A DNA stretch of 20,924 nucleotides from NCBI GenBank assembly GCA_946538475.1, contig CAMNGN010000013.1, positions 1-20,924 on the forward strand, given 5' to 3'. Positions 14,283 through 20,924 of the stretch are shown here, one piece after another (within the stretch, counting starts at the first letter, position 1; each line of letters opens with the position of its first letter). Below the pieces are notes generated by a model, which had not been told where the DNA came from, did not search any database, and worked only from the letters and a program-made list of their open reading frames with translations. The DNA comes from an uncultured Blautia sp. (GTDB lineage: Bacteria > Bacillota > Clostridia > Lachnospirales > Lachnospiraceae). The translations under genes and the position numbers were made by a program.

Positions 14283-14311
14283 AAGATAGCATATTTTATG
14301 ACTTCCGGCAA
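14283..14311 (-). promoter_or_regulatory. Candidate promoter of tRNA-Leu
   Basis: On the minus strand TTGCCG (14306-14311) and TATCTT (14283-14288), each four of six consensus positions, are 17 bp apart. The -10 ends 11 bases before the tRNA 5' end. Confidence 0.45.
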
Positions 14312-14328
14312 GACTTTTTTTGTGTGGC

Positions 14329-14399
14329 AGGCACCGTGAATACTTTATGAACAAATGGGCTGAAACAGTCTGTTTGTTCATTATTTGTTAACGGTACCT
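14329..14399. repeat. Imperfect 27-bp inverted repeat, second REP-like type
   Basis: The arm 14329-14355 begins AGGCACCGT and ends ATGAACAAA. The arm 14373-14399 is its imperfect complement (TTTGTTCAT through ACGGTACCT), matching at roughly three quarters of positions around a 17-base loop. The outer ends GGCAGGCACCGT and ACGGTACCTACC resemble a repeat end. It lies in the gap between tRNA-Leu and the HprK-like gene. Confidence 0.6.
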
Positions 14400-14415
14400 A
14401 CCATAAACTTGCTTC

Positions 14416-14444
14416 TTGTAAAACTGTCTTTTTCCGGTTACAAT
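14416..14444 (+). promoter_or_regulatory. Predicted promoter for the HprK-like/YitT operon
   Basis: TTGTAA (14416-14421, four of six) and TACAAT (14439-14444, five of six) are 17 bp apart. A start near 14451 gives a leader of about 54 bases before the ATG at 14505. Confidence 0.55.
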
Positions 14445-14504
14445 AGAAAACATAAAGATTTCAAAAATCTGAAACTGTGAACTGCACAGAGAGGGGTGGA
14501 GCCC

Positions 14505-15248
14505 ATGTACGAATATAATGTCCGGATCGCGGACCACGTGATCCGGATCGCGGCAATAAATATCCAGACCGGAGTCTCCTTAAAAGATTATCTGACCGAA
14601 GAGGAGGCCGAGATACGTGTTGAGATGAGTGAACGGGACATCCGCAGGGAATGGAGACGAATGCTGGAGAACCCTCGCTATTCCTCCGATTTCGTAAACC
14701 GCCTGCCGGGTTACTATTTTGAGAACTTTGCGCTCAACCGCAAAGTATCTGATGCGCTGCTCAAGTCTGACACGATCGCCTTCCACGGCTCCGCAGTTGT
14801 GGTTGACGGCGCATGCAGCATATTCGCGGCGGACAGCGGTGTCGGCAAAAGCACATATGCAAGGCTCTGGGCAAAGCACTTTGGAAGCCGCGCGTATGTA
14901 CTGAATGATGACAAACCTTTCCTGCACGTAACCCCAAAAGAGATCACCGTGTACGGATCCCCGTGGGACGGAAAACATCATGTCGGGATAAACGAAAAAG
15001 CTCCGCTTAAGAACATATGCTTCCTGCACCGTGCAGAAAGATCGGGCGTCTGCAGAATGACAGACGAAGAGGCTCTGGACCGGATATGTTACCAGGTATT
15101 CCGCCCCGACAGACAGGAGAATTTTGACAGGGCGATGGAGCTTCTGCGGACAATGGCAAAGACGGTACCCTTCTACGAAGTCGGCTTTACACTGAATTCC
15201 GCCGAGATCACAAATGTATACCAGAATCTGACCGGAGGTAATGCATGA
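14505..15248 (+). CDS. HPr kinase-like P-loop protein, function unknown
   Basis: The 247-residue product has the layout of the HprK/PEPCK-like kinase fold. A helical N-terminal part is followed by FHGSAVVVDG (about 93-102) and the Walker A-type loop ADSGVGKST (109-117). An acidic pair follows in VLNDDKPFL (Asp135, Asp136), then GSPWDGKHHVG (151-161). HPr kinases have a similar GDSGxGKS loop and DD relay, but the HPr-binding C-terminus is not evident and the protein is shorter. Relatives of this type occur beside peptide-modification genes or as stand-alone genes. The frame extends to a GTG at 14496, but GAGGGG 8 bases before the ATG at 14505 favours the latter. Its stop overlaps the ATG of the YitT gene by four bases. 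The substrate is not known. Confidence 0.65.
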   Translation: MYEYNVRIADHVIRIAAINIQTGVSLKDYLTEEEAEIRVEMSERDIRREWRRMLENPRYSSDFVNRLPGYYFENFALNRKVSDALLKSDTIAFHGSAVVVDGACSIFAADSGVGKSTYARLWAKHFGSRAYVLNDDKPFLHVTPKEITVYGSPWDGKHHVGINEKAPLKNICFLHRAERSGVCRMTDEEALDRICYQVFRPDRQENFDRAMELLRTMAKTVPFYEVGFTLNSAEITNVYQNLTGGNA

Positions 15249-16105
15249 CATTTGACTGGAAAAAAGATATAAAAAGAATTCTTCTTTGTGTCCTGGCCGG
15301 CGTGGTCATGTCGGTCAACCTGCGTTCTTTCGTACACACCGGCGGCCTTCTGCCGGGAGGCTTCTCCGGCCTTACCATATTGCTGCAGGGGGTCTTTTCC
15401 ACCTTCTGGGGCATCTCGCTTCCCTATGGTATTGTGTACATTGTGCTTAATTCTTTTCCGATCATCCTGTCTTACTTTAAGATCGGAAAGAAATTCACTA
15501 TTTTTTCCTGCATCACCATACTCACGGTAACCATACTGACGGACATTATTCCGCTCAGGACCATCACATCGGATCTGCTGCTGATCAGTGTGTTCGGCGG
15601 TATGGTCAACGGTGTGTCCATTTCGCTGGCCCTGCATGCGGGCGCCACTTCGGGAGGAACCGACTTTATTTCCATATACATCTCCGAAAAATTTGGCATC
15701 GATGCATGGAACTACGTGCTGGGATTCAACGCCCTCATCCTGATCTGCGGCGGATTCCTGTTCGGATGGGACAAAGCTCTCTATTCGATCATATTCCAGT
15801 TCGCATCGACCCAGATGATCCACCTCACCTACAAACACTATAATAAGAACACGCTCTTTATCGTGACGGACAAACCCGAGGCGGTCACGGCCGTGATCGA
15901 TACCATGACAAAGCACGGTGCAACCAGCATGGATGTAAAGGGGACATACGAGGATAAGCACAGGACGATGATCTATTCGGTTATTTCGTCGGATGAGCTT
16001 AAGCCTGTGCTCGAAAAGATCAGGGAAACAGATGAGAAAGCGTTTATCAACGTGATCAAGACCGACCAGCTGTCGGGCAGATTTTTCATGAGGCCGAACG
16101 ACTAA
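15245..16105 (+). CDS. YitT family membrane protein (DUF161 and DUF2179 domains)
   Basis: The 286-residue product has five or six predicted membrane helices in residues 10-195, with family landmarks HTGGLLPGGFSGLTILLQ, a middle LHAGATSGGTDFISIYIS and LFGWDKALYSIIFQFA. A soluble C-terminal DUF2179 domain spans about residues 200-286 (TDKPEAVTAVIDTM through INVIKTDQLSGRF). YitT proteins are widespread membrane proteins of Firmicutes without a settled role; transport has been suggested. The start overlaps the stop of the HprK-like gene (ATGA), and GGAGGT lies 5 bases before it, so the two are translationally coupled. No T-tract terminator was seen after the stop; the next gene lies 167 bases away with its own candidate promoter. 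Confidence 0.92.
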   Translation: MTFDWKKDIKRILLCVLAGVVMSVNLRSFVHTGGLLPGGFSGLTILLQGVFSTFWGISLPYGIVYIVLNSFPIILSYFKIGKKFTIFSCITILTVTILTDIIPLRTITSDLLLISVFGGMVNGVSISLALHAGATSGGTDFISIYISEKFGIDAWNYVLGFNALILICGGFLFGWDKALYSIIFQFASTQMIHLTYKHYNKNTLFIVTDKPEAVTAVIDTMTKHGATSMDVKGTYEDKHRTMIYSVISSDELKPVLEKIRETDEKAFINVIKTDQLSGRFFMRPND

Positions 16106-16192
16106 AAGGTATTCCGGAAAAATTCCCGGTCATATTTCAGTAAAAAATACCGAAATTCGATCGATATAGTTGACACTTTGCATGATAATACC

Positions 16193-16221
16193 TTGCACAA
16201 AGCGTGAAATTATGATAAAAA
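16193..16221 (+). promoter_or_regulatory. Candidate promoter for glgCD
   Basis: TTGCAC (16193-16198) and TAAAAA (16216-16221) are 17 bp apart; each matches four of six positions. A perfect TTGACA at 16170-16175 lacks a good -10 at normal spacing. The true start is therefore uncertain. Confidence 0.35.
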
Positions 16222-16272
16222 TATATATAGAACGATAATAGATCGTATCAGACAGTAGTAGGAGGTATCAAA

Positions 16273-17409
16273 ATGAAAAATGAGATGCTTGCCATGATTT
16301 TGGCCGGAGGCCGTGGCAGCCGTCTGCATGACCTGACAAAAAAGGTCGCCAAGCCGGCAGTTTATTATGGCGGTAAGTACAGAATCGTCGATTTCCCGCT
16401 CAGCAACTGCGCAAACAGCGGCATCGATGTAGTAGGTGTCCTGACACAGTATGAATCTGTTCAGCTGAACAGCTATGTGGCATCGGGCGGACGTTGGGGA
16501 CTCGATACAAATGAGAGTGGTGTGTTCGTTCTTCCTCCGCGTGAAAAAGCCGATGAGGCTCTTGACGTATATCGCGGAACCGCAGACGCTATCTCCCAGA
16601 ATATCGACTTTATCGATAACTATGATCCGGAATATCTGCTCATCCTTTCCGGCGATCACATCTACAAGATGGATTATTCCAAGATGCTTGATTATCACAA
16701 AGAGAACAAAGCAGATGCGACCATCGCAGTTATCCCTGTGCCGATCAAAGAAGCAAGCCGCTTCGGTATCATGAACACCGACGGAAACGGACATATCGTG
16801 GAATTCGAAGAAAAACCGGCTAACCCCAAGAGCAATCTGGCTTCCATGGGTATCTATATCTTCACCTGGAAGACGCTTCGCCGGCTTCTTATTGCGGATA
16901 TGAAGAGCAACGAATCCAGTCACGACTTCGGCAAGGATATCATTCCTACACTGCTCGGTGAGGGCAAGACTCTCATGGCCTATGAGTTCCAGGGCTACTG
17001 GAAGGATGTAGGAACAATCGATTCCCTTTGGGAAGCGAACATGGACCTTCTTCACAGAAAAAATGAACTTAACCTGTCCGATTCGAGATGGAAAATTTAT
17101 ACCGAGGATGTCACGACACTTCCGCAGTATATCGGACGCGATGCAAAGATCAGCACTGCATATATCAATCAGGGCTGCCGCATAGAAGGCGAGGTAACCA
17201 ACTCTGTTCTGTTTACCAATTCTGTTGTTGGTAAGGGTGCAAAAGTTATCGACAGTGTTCTTATGCCGGGTGCAATTGTTGAAGACGGCGCAGTCGTTAC
17301 CAGAGCACTGGTGGCAGGCGATGTCCGAATCGGTAAAGGCGCAGTGGTCGGCAGCGCGGACAGCGAGAACATTCTTCTTGTTGCGAAAAAAGTAAAGGGG
17401 GTAGAGTAA
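16273..17409 (+). CDS. glgC: Glucose-1-phosphate adenylyltransferase, catalytic subunit
   Basis: GlgC makes ADP-glucose from ATP and glucose-1-phosphate, the committed step of bacterial glycogen synthesis. The 378-residue product has the nucleotidyltransferase domain first: the nucleotide loop LAGGRGSRL at residues 10-18 with Lys27 in KPAV, the metal-binding GDH at 127-129, and the glucose-1-phosphate lysine in EFEEKP (Lys181). YWKDVGTIDSLWEAN closes the domain. From about residue 285 the sequence turns into hexapeptide repeats of a left-handed beta helix. AGGAGG 7 to 8 bases before the ATG supports the start. glgD begins one base after the stop, so the two form an operon and very likely a GlgC-GlgD hetero-oligomer. 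Confidence 0.97.
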   Translation: MKNEMLAMILAGGRGSRLHDLTKKVAKPAVYYGGKYRIVDFPLSNCANSGIDVVGVLTQYESVQLNSYVASGGRWGLDTNESGVFVLPPREKADEALDVYRGTADAISQNIDFIDNYDPEYLLILSGDHIYKMDYSKMLDYHKENKADATIAVIPVPIKEASRFGIMNTDGNGHIVEFEEKPANPKSNLASMGIYIFTWKTLRRLLIADMKSNESSHDFGKDIIPTLLGEGKTLMAYEFQGYWKDVGTIDSLWEANMDLLHRKNELNLSDSRWKIYTEDVTTLPQYIGRDAKISTAYINQGCRIEGEVTNSVLFTNSVVGKGAKVIDSVLMPGAIVEDGAVVTRALVAGDVRIGKGAVVGSADSENILLVAKKVKGVE

Positions 17410-17410
17410 G

Positions 17411-18529
17411 ATGGCAAGAGCATTTGGTATTATCGCATCTTCGATCCGCCGGTTTAATGTAGAAGGACTTCAGGAGCATCGTCCGGTCAGCGCTTTCTCT
17501 TTCCTGGGCAGATATCGTGTCATCGACTTCCCGGTCTCCAACATGAGCAACAGCGGAATCGACAGGATCCAGGTATATGTAGGCAGCAGCAAGCCCAGAT
17601 CACTCACCGAGCATCTGGGAACCGGCCGTCACTACAACATCAATTCCAAAAAAGGCAAACTGCAGATGCTTTTTGCCAACCTCAATGTACATAATACGAT
17701 CTATAATACAGATATTCATGCATATTCCGAAAATCTTGATATCATCAAGAGAATGCATGAGGACTACGTGGTTATCGCACCGAACTACATGATCTATTCT
17801 CAGAATTATGATGAGCTTCTGCAGAAGCATCTCGATTCCGGTGCAGACATCACTCTGCTTTATCATAAAGTAGACAATGCTGATACTACACTCCTTGACA
17901 TGAACGTTCTGGAACTCAACAGGCAGAAGGGCGTTAAGCTGATCGGCAGAAATCTGGGCAACGTAAAAGACAGAAATATCTTTATGGATACTTATGTAAT
18001 GTCCAGAGATCTGTTTGTCGAGATCGTGGAGAGCGCACAGAAGCTGTCTTCCGCATACAGCATGTCGCAGATGGTTTCCAGCAAATGCGACGAGCTCGAT
18101 GTCCGCGGCGTACAGCATAAAGGTTTCTTCAGGGCGATTACAGACCTGAAGAGCTATGTGGATGCCAACCTTGCGCTCCTCGATTATGACAACGCAGTCG
18201 GACTTTTCAGAAATGACTGGCCGATCTACACCAAGACGACCGATGCGGCTCCCACCGAGTATACCGAGGATGCAAATGTTTCCGGTTCCTTCATCTCCAA
18301 CGGATGTGAGATCGCGGGTACTGTCGAGAATTCGATCATCGGCCGCAGCGTAAAGATCCATAAAGGCGCTGTTGTCAAGAACAGCGTGGTGCTTGCACAT
18401 TCCGAGATCGGTGAAGGTGTTTACGTGGAGAACCAGGTGGTTGACAAATGGGCACGGATCATTCACACAGACAAAGTGGTTTCCGAACCTGACAAACCGG
18501 GATACATTGAAAGAGAAGATACGATCTGA
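17411..18529 (+). CDS. glgD: GlgD: non-catalytic ADP-glucose pyrophosphorylase subunit
   Basis: The 372-residue product is homologous to GlgC but has lost its active-site motifs. The nucleotide loop is replaced by GIIASSIRRFNVEG at residues 6-19, and the GDH metal motif by APNYMIYS. FLGRYRVIDFPVSNMSNSGI (about 31-50) shows the shared fold, and a beta-helix domain occupies the last 100 residues (NVSGSFISNGCEIAGTVENS). In Firmicutes, GlgD activates or modulates GlgC in a mixed oligomer rather than making ADP-glucose. Its ATG lies one base after the glgC stop, with AAGGGGG in the end of glgC as ribosome site. A strong terminator follows. Confidence 0.95.
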   Translation: MARAFGIIASSIRRFNVEGLQEHRPVSAFSFLGRYRVIDFPVSNMSNSGIDRIQVYVGSSKPRSLTEHLGTGRHYNINSKKGKLQMLFANLNVHNTIYNTDIHAYSENLDIIKRMHEDYVVIAPNYMIYSQNYDELLQKHLDSGADITLLYHKVDNADTTLLDMNVLELNRQKGVKLIGRNLGNVKDRNIFMDTYVMSRDLFVEIVESAQKLSSAYSMSQMVSSKCDELDVRGVQHKGFFRAITDLKSYVDANLALLDYDNAVGLFRNDWPIYTKTTDAAPTEYTEDANVSGSFISNGCEIAGTVENSIIGRSVKIHKGAVVKNSVVLAHSEIGEGVYVENQVVDKWARIIHTDKVVSEPDKPGYIEREDTI

Positions 18530-18536
18530 TTTTTCC

Positions 18537-18565
18537 AAGCCGGCAGCTTTGGCTGCCGGCTTTTT
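18537..18565 (+). terminator. Intrinsic terminator after glgD
   Basis: GCCGGCAGC (18539-18547) pairs perfectly with GCTGCCGGC (18552-18560) around TTTG, extended by AA/TT, and is followed by five T (18561-18565). It is a strong Rho-independent terminator. Only 47 bases separate it from pyk, with no clear promoter, so pyk may rely in part on read-through. Confidence 0.92.
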
Positions 18566-18612
18566 CCCATATCGGCAGTAAGACAAACAGTTACAGAAAG
18601 CAGGAGGGAAAA

Positions 18613-20031
18613 ATGAACAAGACAAAAATTATCTGTACGATCGGTCCCGCAAGTGAAAACGAAGAAACACTGATCAAAATGTGCAAAGCCGGAATGAACG
18701 TAGCCCGGCTCAATTTTTCGCACGGAACACACGAAGAGCACAGGAAAAAGATCGAACTCATCAAGAAAGTCAGGGAAGATCTGGACCTTCCGATCGCGAT
18801 CATGCTGGACACCAAAGGTCCGGAGTACAGGATCAAGACCTTTAAGGATCACAAGATCACGCTGAAGGACGGAGATACCTTTATATTTACCACAGAGGAC
18901 GTCGAAGGTGATGAGACAAAAGTTTCCGTCACATACAAAGAGCTTGCAAACGAGCTGAAACCCGGCGACCGCGTTCTGGTGAACAACGGCCTGGTCATCT
19001 GCGAGGTAAAGGAGATTTCGGGACCGGATGTGATCTGCAAAGTTGTTGCCGGCGGAGATCTTTCGGACAGAAAGAGCATGAACTTCCCCAACAAGCTGCT
19101 GAAAGGTGATTTCCTCAGCGAGCAGGACAAGTCGGATCTGCTCTTCGGCATCGAGAACGGTGTTGACTTTGTGGCGGCTTCCTTTGTATCGAGCAAAGAA
19201 GACATGCGCCAGATGAGAGAATTCCTGAATATCAACGGCGGCAGTGATATTGACGTGATCGCCAAGATAGAGAACCGTTCGGGAGTCGAAAACATCGAAG
19301 AGATCTGTGAGATCGCAGACGGCATCATGGTGGCCCGCGGCGACCTCGGCGTTGAGATACCTTTTATGGAGGTGCCCTCCGTTCAGAAATATCTGATCAG
19401 CAAATGCCGTATGCTCGGCAAACGAGTGATCACTGCGACGGAAATGCTCGAGTCCATGATCCACAACCCGCGTCCCACCAGAGCCGAGATCTCCGACGTG
19501 GCAAACGCTGTGTATGATGGTTCTTCAGCACTTATGCTTTCGGGAGAGACTGCTGCAGGTAAATATCCGGTAAAGGCGATCCGTACGATGGCCGAGGTGG
19601 CAGAGTATACCGAAAGGCGTATAGATTACAAACATCAGTTCCAGCAGCAGGAGTTTAAGATCCACAGCAATCTGGACGCAGTATCTCATGCTACATGCGC
19701 AATGGCGATCGACGTGGATGCAAAATGCATCGTGGTATGTTCCATGACCGGAACCACGGCGCGCATGGTCAGCCGTTTCCGCTGCCCGACTCCGATCATC
19801 GGCATGACGACATCGAAGAGAGCATGGCGCAAGCTTAACCTGAGCTGGGGCGTTCTTCCCATCATCAGCGAAGAGTTCAACTCGGTCGAGGTCATGTTCT
19901 ATCACGCACTGAAAGAAGCACAGCGTGTGATGGAGCTGCAGAAGGGCGACAACGTCGTTATCACCGGAGGTCTGATCAACGGAAGTACCGGCAATACCAA
20001 TACGATCAAAGTAGAGACTGTCCTCAGGTGA
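18613..20031 (+). CDS. pyk: Pyruvate kinase
   Basis: Pyruvate kinase transfers phosphate from phosphoenolpyruvate to ADP in the last step of glycolysis; it is cytosolic. The 472-residue product starts NKTKIICTIGPAS and has ARLNFSHG at 31-38, the catalytic AKIEN (Lys217, Glu219), the substrate loop ARGDLGVE at 240-247, and the regulatory C-domain from about residue 350. DTKGPEYR carries glutamate at residue 71, the position where potassium-dependent enzymes have Glu and independent ones Lys, so potassium dependence is inferred. ITATEMLESM replaces the more usual ATQMLESM. The extra C-terminal PEP-utiliser domain found in Bacillus enzymes is absent. GCAGGAGGG before the ATG supports the start. 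The next gene starts 43 bases later. Confidence 0.97.
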   Translation: MNKTKIICTIGPASENEETLIKMCKAGMNVARLNFSHGTHEEHRKKIELIKKVREDLDLPIAIMLDTKGPEYRIKTFKDHKITLKDGDTFIFTTEDVEGDETKVSVTYKELANELKPGDRVLVNNGLVICEVKEISGPDVICKVVAGGDLSDRKSMNFPNKLLKGDFLSEQDKSDLLFGIENGVDFVAASFVSSKEDMRQMREFLNINGGSDIDVIAKIENRSGVENIEEICEIADGIMVARGDLGVEIPFMEVPSVQKYLISKCRMLGKRVITATEMLESMIHNPRPTRAEISDVANAVYDGSSALMLSGETAAGKYPVKAIRTMAEVAEYTERRIDYKHQFQQQEFKIHSNLDAVSHATCAMAIDVDAKCIVVCSMTGTTARMVSRFRCPTPIIGMTTSKRAWRKLNLSWGVLPIISEEFNSVEVMFYHALKEAQRVMELQKGDNVVITGGLINGSTGNTNTIKVETVLR

Positions 20032-20074
20032 TTTTCCTGAGGCTCAACAAGTATCAGAAGGAGTGATGGAATTC

Positions 20075-20908
20075 ATGACAATGGTGGAACTGCTGGAAGA
20101 CGATCGCGATAAGCTGATCGGCGATCTGGAATCTTCCCCGCAGCCCGAAAGGGCACTTACCATCCTGGAAAAGGAGACGGACAGGCTCCTGTATCGCTAC
20201 AACGAGTCCGAAAAATACGAAGTAAGTACCGCAGCGGCGGCGGATATGATGCAGGTGTGCAGAATGGGACTTCCGTTCGTGGATTCCATCGGTGAAAATG
20301 TGGTCTGGACAGCAGGGGAGAGCAAAAAGAAATCTCCGATCCTGATACCTGTGGTTCTTTTCTCAGCGGGGGCAGCATTGCTCCTGCTGAGCTTTTTTGA
20401 CATGCCCGGCGCGATCGACAACCTTTGGGGCGTATTTGCCTGTGTGGCTTTTATAACAGGAGCGTTTATGCTGGGAAAAGAAAAGACGGTAAAGACTCCG
20501 ACAGTCACATCGAGGCAGAAAGTAGAGAATCTCATCGACGCGAAGAGCATCTACCGCACCTTTAAGGGAATGATGCAGATCGTGGATCAGAACATCTCCC
20601 GCGCCGTCTCCCGTGCGAGCCTGACGGAAGGCACGGTTTCGGACGGGGGCGAAATAACGGAGGGTGAGCTTTCCCTGTACGCAGAACTGCTCGAGGCAAT
20701 GTACTCCCGCGACGGGGAGGCAGCCCTTGACAAAATGGAAGACATCAGGTATTTTTTACACCGTAATCAGATCGAAGTGGCAGACTACACAGAACAGAAC
20801 AGAGAATGGTTTGATGTGATGCCATCGATTTCTTCCGCCACGATCAGGCCGGCCCTGGTACGTGACGGAAAATTGCTGAAGAAGGGTCTTGCCGCAGGAG
20901 GAAAATGA
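20075..20908 (+). CDS. Uncharacterised two-TM protein with helical soluble domains
   Basis: The 277-residue product is not assigned to a family with confidence. Residues 1-85 are helical and acidic. Two adjacent membrane helices lie at about 89-108 and 118-134 with a short external turn. Residues 135-277 form a helical cytosolic domain ending FDVMPSISSATIRPALVRDGKLLKKGLAA, which faintly recalls the GrpE C-terminal pattern (FD...RPALV). GTG at 20063 and ATG at 20066 are possible starts but lie too close to AAGGAG; ATG 20075, 11 bases from it, is preferred, though not certain. It follows pyk by 43 bases and overlaps the next start codon, so it is co-transcribed with the downstream gene. A GrpE-like co-chaperone role is only a hint. 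Confidence 0.55.
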   Translation: MTMVELLEDDRDKLIGDLESSPQPERALTILEKETDRLLYRYNESEKYEVSTAAAADMMQVCRMGLPFVDSIGENVVWTAGESKKKSPILIPVVLFSAGAALLLLSFFDMPGAIDNLWGVFACVAFITGAFMLGKEKTVKTPTVTSRQKVENLIDAKSIYRTFKGMMQIVDQNISRAVSRASLTEGTVSDGGEITEGELSLYAELLEAMYSRDGEAALDKMEDIRYFLHRNQIEVADYTEQNREWFDVMPSISSATIRPALVRDGKLLKKGLAAGGK

Positions 20909-20924
20909 TGGAGCGCTTTTATGG
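20905..20924 (+). CDS. Start of a further gene, cut by the window edge
   Basis: ATGATGGAGCGCTTTTATGG is preceded by GCAGGAGG and overlaps the stop of the upstream gene as ATGA. Only MMERFYG or MERFYG can be read, so no function can be assigned. The overlap implies coupling with the two-TM protein. Confidence 0.5.

Noticed and set aside
16170..16189. TTGACA with GATAAT as glgC promoter
   Set aside because: The hexamers are separated by only 8 bases, too short for sigma-A.
18463..19464. 333-codon minus-strand frame opposite glgD end and pyk
   Set aside because: It spans a terminator and the conserved pyruvate kinase gene; no ribosome site or domain supports it.

Overview
The window looks like chromosomal DNA of a Gram-positive Clostridia member, most likely a Lachnospiraceae-type gut anaerobe. 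The reasons are strong AGGAGG-type ribosome binding sites, a GlgC/GlgD pair, a YitT protein, a DUF4176 protein beside a WXG-like secreted protein, and a tRNA without encoded CCA. The species cannot be named from the sequence. Most of the window is core metabolism in short operons; accessory pieces sit between them.

Layout. 1-1200: aroC (chorismate synthase, minus). 1218-3564: a consensus promoter drives a rhomboid-like membrane protein with a zinc-binding tail and a lysA-type decarboxylase, closed by a hairpin terminator. 3616-5201: a small accessory locus with a WXG/LXG-like presumed type VII secretion substrate and a DUF4176 protein. 5198-6999: an O-antigen-ligase-type polymerase/ligase with its own promoter. 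7009-9709: Bax-inhibitor-1-like protein and phosphoglucomutase, both minus. 9825-13356: a polar amino-acid ABC transporter (binding protein, permease, ATPase) followed by a DapF-fold racemase. 13473-13933: a type II toxin-antitoxin pair (minus). 14189-14271: tRNA-Leu(CAA) (minus). 14505-16105: an HprK-like P-loop protein translationally coupled to a YitT membrane protein. 16273-18565: glgC-glgD and a terminator. 18613-20924: pyruvate kinase, an uncharacterised two-TM protein, and the first codons of another gene.

How the genes fit together. Phosphoglucomutase, GlgC/GlgD and pyruvate kinase cover interconversion of glucose phosphates, ADP-glucose supply for glycogen and the last step of glycolysis. 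AroC and LysA are amino-acid biosynthetic. The ABC operon plus racemase suggests uptake of an amino acid, possibly a D-isomer, followed by stereochemical conversion; this is inference.

Beyond the genes, the clearest non-coding signal is a dispersed palindromic repeat with core GGAACCGTCCCCGTGTTCC. Full or partial copies lie just 3' of four genes (aroC, lysA, pgm, the racemase), one as a perfect 38-bp inverted repeat and one acting as the pgm terminator. It resembles a REP-type element. The most interesting protein-level leads are the orphan type VII-like substrate with DUF4176, the rhomboid homologue without catalytic residues, the transporter-linked racemase, and the HprK-like/YitT pair. No complete new system can be demonstrated from this window alone.
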